Positions 34,647-43,427 of a DNA stretch of 64,000 nucleotides are shown piece by piece (within the stretch, counting starts at the first letter, position 1; every line of letters starts with the position of its first letter). The stretch is from Bacteroidota bacterium (GTDB lineage: Bacteria; Bacteroidota; Bacteroidia; Flavobacteriales; Weeksellaceae): the NCBI GenBank assembly GCA_018902795.1, contig JAHIQD010000023.1, positions 62,001 through 126,000 on the forward strand, read 5' to 3'. The translations under genes were made by a program, and so were the position numbers. A model generated the notes under the pieces. The model worked only from the letters and a program-made list of their open reading frames with translations. It was not told the origin of the DNA and searched no databases.

Positions 34647-36890
34647 TTATCTTTTTCCTTTGAGCGACCAGCCGGTTTTCAGGCCGATGATGAAGATCAC
34701 GAGCAGGAGTTCGCCCACCGCGAGCATAATATCGCCGGGTACCCGCAGCCATCTCAGGGTGTGCATCATATCGGTCTGCATAAATTCGGCGGAACGTGCA
34801 TACCAGTATCCTTCCTTGATGGATGCCACCGACTGCATGATCCCGATTGGCAGCAGACTGATAGTCACCATGACCAGCAAGCCGATATTGGTCAGCCAGA
34901 ATGCCCAGCCGATCAGTTTGTCGTTCCATTCCCGGTCCGGGTAGAGGCCTCTGAGCATGAACATCATCAACCCGATCCCGAGGATCCCGTATACTCCGAA
35001 AAGTGCGGCGTGACCGTGGACGGCTGTGGTATTCAGCCCCTGGATATAATATAATGCGATGGGCGGATTAATGGCGAATCCAAAGATTCCCGCGCCCAGG
35101 AAGTTCCAGAAACACATCGCGATGAAACAGTAGATGGGCCATTTGTAAGCCTGTATCCATTTGGTGGATTTACTGATCTGGTAATTCTGGTAGGCTTCAA
35201 ACCCGATGAGTACGAGCGGCACGATTTCCAGTGCGCTGAACGTTGCTCCCAACGCTAAAACCGCGGTAGGGGTCGCACTGAAATACAGGTGATGGAAGGT
35301 TCCTAAAATACCTCCGGCAAGGAAAATAATCGTTGAAAAAAGTACGGCATGGGTAGCAGCTTTCAGTCTCAACAGTCCCAGTCTGGTAAACAGGAATGCC
35401 GCCACGACGGTAGCAAATACTTCAAAGAAGCCTTCTACCCAAAGGTGCACTACCCACCAGCGCCAGTATTCTGCAATGGCCATGTGGGTCTGTCTTCCGT
35501 ACATCAGTCCGGCTCCATAGAACATCGCGATCGCTACTGCGGAAAGGGTGAAGAGCAGCAATAAATGCCTGTCTCCGTCTTTTCTTTTGAGGGCAGGAAG
35601 CAATGCTCTTACCATCAGCACCAGCCAGAGAATCAAGCCTACCAGCAGCAGGATCTGCCAGATGCGTCCGAGTTCCACGTACTCGTAGCCCGAGTGTCCC
35701 CAGAGGAAATTATCCACATAGCCGAGTTTCTGCATTACGCCAAGCCACTGCCCCGTTAGAGAGCCAAAGACCACAATCAGCAGCGCGGCAAATAATACAT
35801 TCACGCCCAAGACCTGATATTTCGGTTCGTATCCTGACACAGCAGGCGCAATATACAGTCCGGTCGCGAGCCATGAAGTAGCGATCCAGAAAATCGCGAG
35901 CTGAACGTGCCAGCTCCTGGAAACGGACTGAGGCAGGAACTCATCCAGCGGAAATCCGTAGAATGCGCTTCCTTCCACCCCGTAATGTGCTGTAATCACT
36001 CCGGCGAGCATCTGCACCAAAATGAGCAGCGCTACGATCCAGATGTATTTCAGGGTCGCCCTCATCGAGGCGGTAGGTTTCATGTTTCTCAGCGGATCTT
36101 CCAGAGGCAGTGATTCACTGATTTCCTCTTCTTTGTTTCTTGCGTGATAGAACACCAGCAATCCTACGCAGCCCAAAAGCATGAGCACACTGAGACCGGA
36201 CCATAAATGCAGTGACGGCGGGGCTACGTTGCCGATCATTTCATCATGCGGCCAGTTGTTGGTGTAGGTCACGTCGTCACCGGGGCGGCTGGTAATACAG
36301 ACCCACGCAGCCCAGGAAAAGAAGGCATTCATTTTCGCCATCCTTTCTGGGTCTTTCACGGTGTTTTTCGGAATGGCATACTGATCACGCAGTTTTGCCA
36401 TTTCCGGATCGTTCATGAAGATTTTGGAATAGTACTGCGCCAGTTCGGCCTGCACTTCAGCTCTTTCGGGTGAAAGGGTGATGGTGTTGGTGGCTGCATC
36501 CATGGTGTTTTTGCGGATTTCTTTACGCAGCAGCACCTGATATTTTGCCTGTTCGTCATCCGGAAGGTCTTTATAGATTTTGCCGTCTTTTTTCGCGATC
36601 TTCTCGAGGAGAAGCAGTGATTCGCGGTGCAGGTAATCGGCACTCCAGTCCGGGGCGATGTAGGCACCGTGTCCCCAGATGCTTCCTACCGTCTGGCCTC
36701 CGATGGACTGCCAGACATTCTGGCCGTCTTTGATGTCCTGACCGGTGGTTACCAGTTTCCCAGCGGTGGTAATGACCTTATCGGGAACAGGCGGAATTTT
36801 CCTGTAAATTTCCACGCCATAGAAAATTAAAACTGCGAAGGAACCAATGATTACCGCGGCAAGCCAGGTCCATAATTTTTTAGTTGTCAT
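34647..36890 (-). CDS. norB: Quinol-dependent nitric oxide reductase (qNor)
   Basis: 747 residues. Reduces 2 NO to N2O with quinol at the inner membrane. The N-terminal ~210 residues form the extension that replaces NorC in single-subunit qNor: one helix at about 9-26, then a periplasmic region with GQNVWQSIGGQTVGSIWGHG. The remaining ~520 residues are a haem-copper-oxidase-type 12-helix core, with haem/FeB ligand segments HLWVEGFFEVFATV and GTFHHLYFSATPT. The gene looks visibly richer in G+C than its neighbours. It sits between the Rrf2 regulator and the hemerythrin gene, with a 28-bp inverted repeat upstream. Confidence 0.93.
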   Translation of the reverse strand: MTTKKLWTWLAAVIIGSFAVLIFYGVEIYRKIPPVPDKVITTAGKLVTTGQDIKDGQNVWQSIGGQTVGSIWGHGAYIAPDWSADYLHRESLLLLEKIAKKDGKIYKDLPDDEQAKYQVLLRKEIRKNTMDAATNTITLSPERAEVQAELAQYYSKIFMNDPEMAKLRDQYAIPKNTVKDPERMAKMNAFFSWAAWVCITSRPGDDVTYTNNWPHDEMIGNVAPPSLHLWSGLSVLMLLGCVGLLVFYHARNKEEEISESLPLEDPLRNMKPTASMRATLKYIWIVALLILVQMLAGVITAHYGVEGSAFYGFPLDEFLPQSVSRSWHVQLAIFWIATSWLATGLYIAPAVSGYEPKYQVLGVNVLFAALLIVVFGSLTGQWLGVMQKLGYVDNFLWGHSGYEYVELGRIWQILLLVGLILWLVLMVRALLPALKRKDGDRHLLLLFTLSAVAIAMFYGAGLMYGRQTHMAIAEYWRWWVVHLWVEGFFEVFATVVAAFLFTRLGLLRLKAATHAVLFSTIIFLAGGILGTFHHLYFSATPTAVLALGATFSALEIVPLVLIGFEAYQNYQISKSTKWIQAYKWPIYCFIAMCFWNFLGAGIFGFAINPPIALYYIQGLNTTAVHGHAALFGVYGILGIGLMMFMLRGLYPDREWNDKLIGWAFWLTNIGLLVMVTISLLPIGIMQSVASIKEGYWYARSAEFMQTDMMHTLRWLRVPGDIMLAVGELLLVIFIIGLKTGWSLKGKR

Positions 36891-36942
36891 ATATAGTTTG
36901 TTAAGATTTTTGAGAGATCAGAGGAGTTATCCTTTACCAGTG

Positions 36943-36970
36943 TAATAAAACACTAAAAAGTGTTTTATTA
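36943..36970. promoter_or_regulatory. Candidate Rrf2 operator upstream of norB
   Basis: TAATAAAACACT-AAAA-AGTGTTTTATTA is a perfect 12-bp inverted repeat with a 4-base spacer, 53 bp upstream of the norB start. It lies between the regulator gene and norB. A degenerate version with the same spacing lies upstream of the regulator (37453-37478). Confidence 0.7.
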
Positions 36971-36983
36971 TTTTAAATTTTTT

Positions 36984-37415
36984 TTATTCTTTTAAAAAGG
37001 TCAGTTTTAAATCAAGGTTTTCGACAAACATCTGGATTTTGGAATTTTCGAGCATTTCTTTAATATGCTGTCTGACATGCACGAAACGGTCGTGAATTGG
37101 GCATGGGCGGTCTTCAGAACATTCATGGAGGCCGAAACCGCATCCCGAGAACAGTTTATCCCCATCAATCTCCCCAACAATATCTGCAACGGACTGGCTG
37201 AGATTGGCCGCATCCATGTAGAAACCGCCGTTCGGTCCTTTTGCAGACTGTACAAAGCCTTTTCTGCTCAGATCCTGAAGAATCTTTGCAATAAAATATT
37301 CCGAGGAACCGATCCCGGAGGAAATTTCTTTAATCCCCACCCTGCCGCCGTCTTTCGACTGCTGCGCGATATAAATGAGGGCCCGGATGGCGTATTCGCA
37401 GGTTTTAGAAAACAT
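36984..37415 (-). CDS. Rrf2 family regulator, NsrR-like NO sensor
   Basis: 143 residues. An N-terminal winged HTH (FSKTCEYAIRALIYIAQQ, SSEYFIAKILQDLSRKGFVQSAKGPNGGFYM) is followed by a Cys triad, Cys92-x6-Cys99-x5-Cys105, in SGCGFGLHECSEDRPCPIH. NsrR binds a [4Fe-4S] or [2Fe-2S] cluster through three such Cys, and NO breaks the cluster to release DNA. Its position upstream of norB and the related inverted repeats before both genes indicate NO-responsive autoregulated repression, which is inferred from context. Confidence 0.88.
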   Translation of the reverse strand: MFSKTCEYAIRALIYIAQQSKDGGRVGIKEISSGIGSSEYFIAKILQDLSRKGFVQSAKGPNGGFYMDAANLSQSVADIVGEIDGDKLFSGCGFGLHECSEDRPCPIHDRFVHVRQHIKEMLENSKIQMFVENLDLKLTFLKE

Positions 37416-37432
37416 TATTATTATTTACCCTG

Positions 37433-37440
37433 CAAATATA
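37433..37440 (-). promoter_or_regulatory. rrf2 promoter, -7 box
   Basis: Minus-strand TATATTTG matches TAnnTTTG, 18 bp before the ATG. Its upstream promoter region overlaps the degenerate inverted repeat at 37453-37478. Confidence 0.5.
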
Positions 37441-37452
37441 ATAAGCGCTGAC

Positions 37453-37478
37453 AATAAAACACTCATTTGTCTTTTATT
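37453..37478. promoter_or_regulatory. Candidate Rrf2 operator upstream of the rrf2 gene
   Basis: AATAAAACACT-CATT-TGTCTTTTATT: the left half is identical to the norB site, the right half matches at 9 of 11 positions, and the spacer is the same 4 bases. Confidence 0.6.
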
Positions 37479-37694
37479 ATTATCCTGATATTTGTCACGC
37501 CTTCCACCGTTCAGTATTTATTATTAAAGACGGAAGGAAGAGAAAAGGGAGCCGTTGTCCGCTATGCGCTTAATTTTCACCAAAGTGCGTGAAATGTGTT
37601 TTCAAATTATTATTTTTACCGGAATATTGGGAAAAGACCAAGTTTTTTTTCCTGATCTGATTAACCGTAAAGAATATTTATACTGTAACCGTTT

Positions 37695-38930
37695 ATGAAA
37701 CAGCGTCTTGGATTTTTAGTTTTTCTTTTGTTTTCCTTATCCCTTTACAGTCAGCAGCATTTGAGCGCTGATGAGCTGTTCCAAAAAGCACGGACCGCCG
37801 CTTTCGAACAGAAAGACTATCCCACCTCTATCGCTCTTGCACAGCAGGCGCTGGAACAGTCTCCCGATTATACCGATATTTCGGTCTTTTTAGGAAGGCT
37901 GTATACCTGGAGCGGAAATACGGAGGCCGCAAGAAAGGTATTTTCATCGCTCTCCGATAAAAATGTGCAGGATGAAGATTTCTTTTTGGCCTATGCTTCC
38001 CTGGAATACTGGAATGACCAAAATTCAAAAGCCGTCGAAATCCTCGACAAAGGACTGGTTTATCATCCGCAATCGGAACCGTTTCTCCTGCTGAAAACCA
38101 AAGCCGAGACTGCAGACGGGAACTATGAAGGAGCAGATCAGACGGTGGGTGAGCTGCTGGCATTGAATCCAAAAAACACAGAAGCACGGGAACTTGCCGT
38201 AAAAATCAATGATTTGAATGCGAAGAACGCCATCGGTATTAGTTACAGTTATTCTCATTTCGACAAGCAGTTTACGGATGACTGGCATATGGCGGGGATC
38301 AGTTACAAAAGAGTGATGCCGGTAGGATCTGTTATTCTCAAAGGGAATTATGCCAATAAATTTGCGGAAAGCGGCACCCAGTTTGAAATCGAAGCCTATC
38401 CGAAACTTTCCAAAATGTTTTATCTGTATATCGGTGCAGGGTATTCCAATGACGTCGGTATTTTTCCCAAATACAGAACCGGAGCTTCGCTCAACGCCAA
38501 CCTTCCGAAAAGTTTTGAAGCGGAAATCGGTTACAGGCAGCTGTATTTTACCGACAATATCTGGTTATACACCGCATCTGTAGGGAAATATTATAAAAAC
38601 TTCTGGTTTAATCTCCGCACCTATATCACGCCGGATCATCAGAACATTTCACATTCCTATACCGGAACGGTAAGATACTACCCTAAAGGAGGACAGGATT
38701 ATTTTGCTTTTCAGGCCGGAACCGGTATCAGCCCCGAAGAAAACCGGAGCAACCTATTGGAAAATGAAACCTTTAAACTCAAAACCTTTAAACTGGGCGC
38801 TGAGTACAACTTTTCGGTACAGAAGACCAACCTGTTTTCAGTATCCGCGATGTACTTCAATCAGGAATTCCGCCCGAATGTTAAAGGAAACCAGTTTGAT
38901 GTCTCGCTGGGCTATACGAAGAAGTTCTAG
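37695..38930 (+). CDS. TPR plus YaiO-type outer-membrane beta-barrel protein
   Basis: 411 residues. A signal peptide (1-19, ending LYSQ) is followed by tetratricopeptide-like helices (about 22-175: ADELFQKARTAAFEQKDYPTSIALAQQALEQSPDY and repeats). A C-terminal YaiO beta-barrel domain (about 180-411) has alternating strands such as IGISYSYSHFD and LYTASVGKYY and a terminal aromatic, KKF. TPR plus barrel is the layout of PgaA-type polysaccharide exporters. It is convergent with, and shares a 4-base CTAG with, the GT2-phosphotransferase fusion gene. It is proposed as the outer-membrane exit of that system. Confidence 0.85.
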   Translation: MKQRLGFLVFLLFSLSLYSQQHLSADELFQKARTAAFEQKDYPTSIALAQQALEQSPDYTDISVFLGRLYTWSGNTEAARKVFSSLSDKNVQDEDFFLAYASLEYWNDQNSKAVEILDKGLVYHPQSEPFLLLKTKAETADGNYEGADQTVGELLALNPKNTEARELAVKINDLNAKNAIGISYSYSHFDKQFTDDWHMAGISYKRVMPVGSVILKGNYANKFAESGTQFEIEAYPKLSKMFYLYIGAGYSNDVGIFPKYRTGASLNANLPKSFEAEIGYRQLYFTDNIWLYTASVGKYYKNFWFNLRTYITPDHQNISHSYTGTVRYYPKGGQDYFAFQAGTGISPEENRSNLLENETFKLKTFKLGAEYNFSVQKTNLFSVSAMYFNQEFRPNVKGNQFDVSLGYTKKF

Positions 38931-41900
38931 AATTTAGCTGACGTTTTTTTCATAAAATTAACCATGACCGAATCCGGCATGAGCTGATTGGTGGAATAAA
39001 ACCTGGCATTGCGGCTTTTGAAATCGTCGAAATATCTTTTCACCCTGGTGTTGGCGGCGGGATCGCTGACCTCATCCTCTTCCATATTGTTCAGAAGCAG
39101 CAGCTGCTGGTCTTCCAGATGATAAAACCCGTACTCAAAATCGATCAGCTGATTTTTACTTTTCATGATCGGGATTCCGCTGGAAGTGAGATCTGAATCT
39201 GATTTCAGACCCTTTCCAACCCAGGCAACGGTTTTCGGCGTGCTCAGCTGATAGTTGTTCCGGTAATAAGCCAAAATGGAAGGCGCGACATCAAAATGAC
39301 TCACGATTTTTTTAAAATGTTTTGCCTGTTTAAGCAGCGGCGAATAAATCAGCAACGGGACATGGTAACGGTCTATTTTAGACTGCAGGGTAATTTCGGG
39401 CATACTGTGGTCGCCGGTAATAACGAAAACGGTATTTGCGAAATCCGGCCGTTTGCGGTAAGCATCGAAAAAACGCTTCAACGCATCGTCGGCATTCAGA
39501 ACGGATACGAGCTGCTTTTTATGCTGAGCCGCCCATTTTCTCTGTTCCTGCGAAAGCTGACCCGACTGCATTCTCTGCTCATATAATTTTTCGTAGTAAT
39601 CATTATTATTGATTAAAAACGGACTGTGAGTCGATAAAGTAAGGATGATACTGAAATAGGGTTTCGTTTCGGGTTTCTGTACCTGAAGCATTTTGGAAAA
39701 TACGGCCTGGTCTTCATATCCCCAACTCTCCCCGTTATTGGCCGGCAGTTTTTTAAAGGGTGCCTTGAAGGAAGCTTCGTCCACGATGTGATCCACCTGA
39801 GCATAATTCAGAAATTCCTTGGTTCTGTCGAAAGCCGCGTTTCCGCCGTAGAAAAACGAGGTTTCAAATCCGTTCTTTTTCAGGATATTATAGAGGTTGA
39901 AATGTTCAGGTGTTTTTTCAATTTCCATAAAACCGTTCTTTCCGAAAGGCAGCGAGCCGGTCATCGTAGGAAGTACAGAGAACGTTCTTCCTGAAGAACT
40001 CAGATTATTTTCCCAGTAGAGACTTTTTCCAGAGAGTGAATCGAGAAAAGGCGTAAAGTTTCCGATATATCCTTTCGGGGAACTGTAAGCGTGGCCCATT
40101 CCTTCCAGCACCACGAACACGAGGTTCGGAACTTTGTCGGAAGCGTTCATATAAGGTCCTAAAAAGTCAGGGGTATTTTCTTTTCTCCAGAATGGAAAAT
40201 TAGGATCCAGCATGTCGGCATTCACGGCAAAATTATCGGTACCGCCCAATAAACCGGCAATTTCAGGATACTCACTTACCACATTATCAACATTTGAATT
40301 AAAGAAATAAGCCCATTTGCTTTTGGCAGCATTGCGGTCGAATTCATTAACATTGTTTAGCGCTAACGCATCTGTCGGTATGAAAAAAGCCAGCAGGCCG
40401 AGGCCCATGAACGCAGCGCCTGCATACACCGATTTGAAAGCGGATCTGGAAGCGAGCCAAAAAGGGATTACCGCTATGGCAATCAGAATTCCCGCTAATG
40501 CAAGATTCCCGGTGCTGAGCATTCCGCTGGCCTGCAGGATCTGATTCATTTCGTCTCTGTTATAATACAGCAGGTCTGCGCCCAAAAGATTTTTAGATTC
40601 TGAGAAATAAATGAACAGCAAGTACTGACTGATCACCACCACAGATCCAGTGAGAATGACGAGTGCTTTGGCCCAGTTTTCTTTCACAAAATTTACCAAC
40701 AGGTAAATGATTCCCAATCCAAATAGGAGTCTCAAAACGAACAGGAGGTTTTCAACGAAAAGATTCCTGGCGATGAGTGCATCATTATTGTCGGAAAAAT
40801 GATAGCGGTACCATGCCCACTCTGCGGAAACGCTGAGCAGGAAAAGAAATAAAAACACCGAGGCAAAAACGCCCCAGTTTCTGAGGCCTACTTTTAAAAT
40901 GGCTGCAAGTCTTTCCTTCAAAGTCAGGTCTTTGGCGGTCTGATTGAATCCCTGTCTTGTCATTTCGCCCCAGGCATGGGATTTTTTAAAATAATCAATA
41001 AATCCGCTGACGCCGGCGCGGACGACGAGAGGGTGGAAATAAAAAGGTTCTAAAATCGCTGTTGTGATCAGCGTGGTGAAGTCTTTTCTTTTGGTGTACA
41101 CCTGATGACTCACCAGATCGACCAAAATGGCATAGATGGAAAACAGAAACCCTGTCGAAATCACCAGTGCAAAGAGGACCAGAAAGAAGGGCCAACTGAT
41201 GATCCCCAATAAGAGAAAGACAACAAAAACGATATACCCAAAAAACTCCACCAGCGGGCCGAGGAACTCAAAAAAGAACCAGTAAGGCAGGCTCACCATC
41301 CCGAGTTTGCCATATTTGGGATTGAACATGAGTTTCCGGTGTTTCCAGAGGGTTTCCATGGTGCCGCGCATCCATCTGTTGCGCTGTTTTTTAAGGATTT
41401 CTTTGGTTTCCGGGGCTTCGGTCCAGCATAAAGGATCGGGAATTGTCACCACTTCATAGGGTTCGTTTTTCTCTTCCATATACTTGCGCATCCTCACGAC
41501 GAGTTCCATGTCCTCGCCAACAGTCTTGCGGTCATAACCACCGCATGCCAATACAATTTTCCGATCGAATACGCCGAAAGCACCCGAGATCAGAATCAGT
41601 CCGGAAGCACGCGACCATGCCATCCGCCCGAGGACAAACGCCCGGATATACTCCAGAGCCTGGGTTTTTCCCAAAAGACTTTTGGGGATATTCACGTCTA
41701 CGATTTTACCGTTTTCGATCTTACAGTTATTGGCGAGTCTGATGACGCCGCCACAGGCAATTACTTTTTTATCGGTCTGCTCCAGGAAAGGTTTGGCAAG
41801 TTTCAGGATGGCATCCTGCTCCAGAATACAGTCTACATCAATACAGACGAGATATTCTCCGGAGGAGATATTCACGCCGACATTCAGGGCATCTGCTTTA

Positions 41901-42355
41901 CCGCCGTTTTCTTTGTCCACCACGATCAGTTTTCCGAAAGCGGGATTTTTACTTTTATAGATTCCCCTGATGGCGCTGGTCTCGATGTCTCCCTGCACGA
42001 AAAATGCTGAGGATTCCAGTTCGTAAGCTTCGATGAGTTTCTGCATGGAATCGTCTTTGCTGCCGTCATTCACAATGATAATTTCGAGATTGTGATAATA
42101 AAGGGAAAGCAGCGACCTTACGTTTTCCACCACCGTCATTCCTTCATTATAGGCGGGCGCAATGAGACTGAAGGCAGGTGCATTGGGATTGGCGGCAATA
42201 ATGCTGTAATCGGTAAACGTATTCTGTTTTTTATAATGGATGACCGCGCCGAGGGCATAAATCCCAATCCATCCGTAAATGACCACTACGGCGGCACCGT
42301 AAATCAAAAACAGCCAGATGATGAGTTCGTAAATAAGGTGGGCAAAGGTTAACAT
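38927..42355 (-). CDS. Fusion of processive GT2 glycosyltransferase and LTA-synthase-like phosphotransferase
   Basis: 1142 residues in one uninterrupted frame. One or two helices (5-40) precede a GT2 domain (about 60-335) with NDGSKDD (Asp97), CIDVDCI (Asp173, Asp175), GEDMEL (Asp282) and QRNRW (324-328), the set seen in PgaC/cellulose-synthase-type synthases. Helices at about 355-420 close it. A second membrane block (about 493-660) precedes an alkaline-phosphatase-fold domain (about 740-1080) like LtaS: Glu751 (LEGMGH), candidate nucleophile Thr791 (SSGRTFS), His910 (LSTHSPF), Asp982-His983 (GDHSMP). There is no formylglycine C/SxPxR motif, so it is not a true sulfatase. Polymer synthesis and phosphoglycerol or phosphoethanolamine decoration may be coupled. 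Last gene of the operon; its start overlaps the HEAT gene by 7 bp. Confidence 0.88.
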   Translation of the reverse strand: MLTFAHLIYELIIWLFLIYGAAVVVIYGWIGIYALGAVIHYKKQNTFTDYSIIAANPNAPAFSLIAPAYNEGMTVVENVRSLLSLYYHNLEIIIVNDGSKDDSMQKLIEAYELESSAFFVQGDIETSAIRGIYKSKNPAFGKLIVVDKENGGKADALNVGVNISSGEYLVCIDVDCILEQDAILKLAKPFLEQTDKKVIACGGVIRLANNCKIENGKIVDVNIPKSLLGKTQALEYIRAFVLGRMAWSRASGLILISGAFGVFDRKIVLACGGYDRKTVGEDMELVVRMRKYMEEKNEPYEVVTIPDPLCWTEAPETKEILKKQRNRWMRGTMETLWKHRKLMFNPKYGKLGMVSLPYWFFFEFLGPLVEFFGYIVFVVFLLLGIISWPFFLVLFALVISTGFLFSIYAILVDLVSHQVYTKRKDFTTLITTAILEPFYFHPLVVRAGVSGFIDYFKKSHAWGEMTRQGFNQTAKDLTLKERLAAILKVGLRNWGVFASVFLFLFLLSVSAEWAWYRYHFSDNNDALIARNLFVENLLFVLRLLFGLGIIYLLVNFVKENWAKALVILTGSVVVISQYLLFIYFSESKNLLGADLLYYNRDEMNQILQASGMLSTGNLALAGILIAIAVIPFWLASRSAFKSVYAGAAFMGLGLLAFFIPTDALALNNVNEFDRNAAKSKWAYFFNSNVDNVVSEYPEIAGLLGGTDNFAVNADMLDPNFPFWRKENTPDFLGPYMNASDKVPNLVFVVLEGMGHAYSSPKGYIGNFTPFLDSLSGKSLYWENNLSSSGRTFSVLPTMTGSLPFGKNGFMEIEKTPEHFNLYNILKKNGFETSFFYGGNAAFDRTKEFLNYAQVDHIVDEASFKAPFKKLPANNGESWGYEDQAVFSKMLQVQKPETKPYFSIILTLSTHSPFLINNNDYYEKLYEQRMQSGQLSQEQRKWAAQHKKQLVSVLNADDALKRFFDAYRKRPDFANTVFVITGDHSMPEITLQSKIDRYHVPLLIYSPLLKQAKHFKKIVSHFDVAPSILAYYRNNYQLSTPKTVAWVGKGLKSDSDLTSSGIPIMKSKNQLIDFEYGFYHLEDQQLLLLNNMEEDEVSDPAANTRVKRYFDDFKSRNARFYSTNQLMPDSVMVNFMKKTSAKF

Positions 42356-43419
42356 ATTTTTTCCTGAAGGGCGTGTTTGATAATTTGAATTAATTCTTCT
42401 GAGGACTCAGGGTCGCGGGAAACCTGGTTTAAATATTCCTGATGACCGAGGGTGAACAGCGCTTCAGCTGCCTGAATCCGGATGCCGGATGCCGGATGTT
42501 CCAGAAGCTGTTGCTTCAGAAAACTCACAGAACGCCGGTCGCGGGAAATTTCCATCACGCGGAGAATTTCGAGCTGTACTTCCAGCGGCTGTTCAGGAAA
42601 AGAAACGGCAAGAGCGGGCATGGTCTGATCATTCTCGAGCGACAGCAAAGTCTGCACCGCCCGGATCCTTACCTCAGATGAAGGATGGCCCAGTAAATGC
42701 CAGACAGAAGGGTAAAAGGAAAGCATCTGGAATTTCCTGAGCAAACTGAGGGTGAAAATAATGACTGAGTCGTTGGAACTCCGGAGCCAGCCGTTTACTT
42801 CCTGTTCGCAGTTTTCTGGGATGGCAGTAACCGAAATCAGCAGCCTGAGCTGCTGCCAGTCTGAAATTTTATGGGTTTCTGTATCAAGAAAACGGAGGCC
42901 TTCAAATCCTTTGAAAGCGACCATTGCATATTGTGCTTCCTGATACACAGCGGGGGAAGGATGGGAAAGCAGGGCTGTTATTCTGGGAACCGCGGCTTCC
43001 ACTTTCATCGAAGTGAGTTCCTGAATTCCTCCTGCAATGAGATAGGCTTTTTTTTGGCTGAGCTTGCTGAATGCTTCCTTTTCCAGATTATACGCACGGA
43101 AAAGATCCTTGATTTCTTCGTGGGCGGTGCCTGAGAATTTTTTCTCTGAGCCTACGAGCTTTTCGAGAAAGAGATCCCGGAATGAGGGATTGTCTGAAAC
43201 TTCCGTAAATTCACCGTCGGCGGCGCTTTCCTCTTTTCCGAAGACGATAACTTGTGATACCTTTTTATCGATAATGCGCGACCAGTTAGAAATATGCAGC
43301 AGTTCTCTGTACTGGCTGAAGCTGTAAAAGAGCACTGCAATGATTAACAGCAGCACCACGACCAGCATGCCGAGAAAAGTAAGAAAGAGTTCGTGAATGG
43401 TAATATTCAGCAGCACCAT
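42349..43419 (-). CDS. Membrane-anchored HEAT-repeat protein
   Basis: 356 residues. One N-terminal transmembrane helix (about 10-33) is followed by a linker and HEAT/armadillo-like helical repeats from about 110 to the end (VPRITALLSHPSPAVYQEAQYAM, VWHLLGHPSSEVRIRAVQTLL, LKQQLLEHPASGIRIQAAEALF). It is a scaffold, not an enzyme. It lies between the response regulator and the GT2 fusion in a tight operon (8-bp gap before it, 7-bp overlap after). The likely role is to link signalling or assembly to the synthase at the inner membrane. Confidence 0.85.
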   Translation of the reverse strand: MVLLNITIHELFLTFLGMLVVVLLLIIAVLFYSFSQYRELLHISNWSRIIDKKVSQVIVFGKEESAADGEFTEVSDNPSFRDLFLEKLVGSEKKFSGTAHEEIKDLFRAYNLEKEAFSKLSQKKAYLIAGGIQELTSMKVEAAVPRITALLSHPSPAVYQEAQYAMVAFKGFEGLRFLDTETHKISDWQQLRLLISVTAIPENCEQEVNGWLRSSNDSVIIFTLSLLRKFQMLSFYPSVWHLLGHPSSEVRIRAVQTLLSLENDQTMPALAVSFPEQPLEVQLEILRVMEISRDRRSVSFLKQQLLEHPASGIRIQAAEALFTLGHQEYLNQVSRDPESSEELIQIIKHALQEKIC

Positions 43420-43427
43420 ATCATTAT

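Noticed and set aside
34597..34929. 110-codon minus-strand frame overlapping the norB 3' end
   Set aside because: Out-of-frame overlap with norB; no family and low-complexity basic composition.
38927..42355. Sulfatase annotation for the C-terminal domain of the GT2 fusion
   Set aside because: The alkaline-phosphatase fold is present, but the nucleophile position is Thr791 and no C/SxPxR formylglycine motif exists; LTA-synthase-like is the better call.
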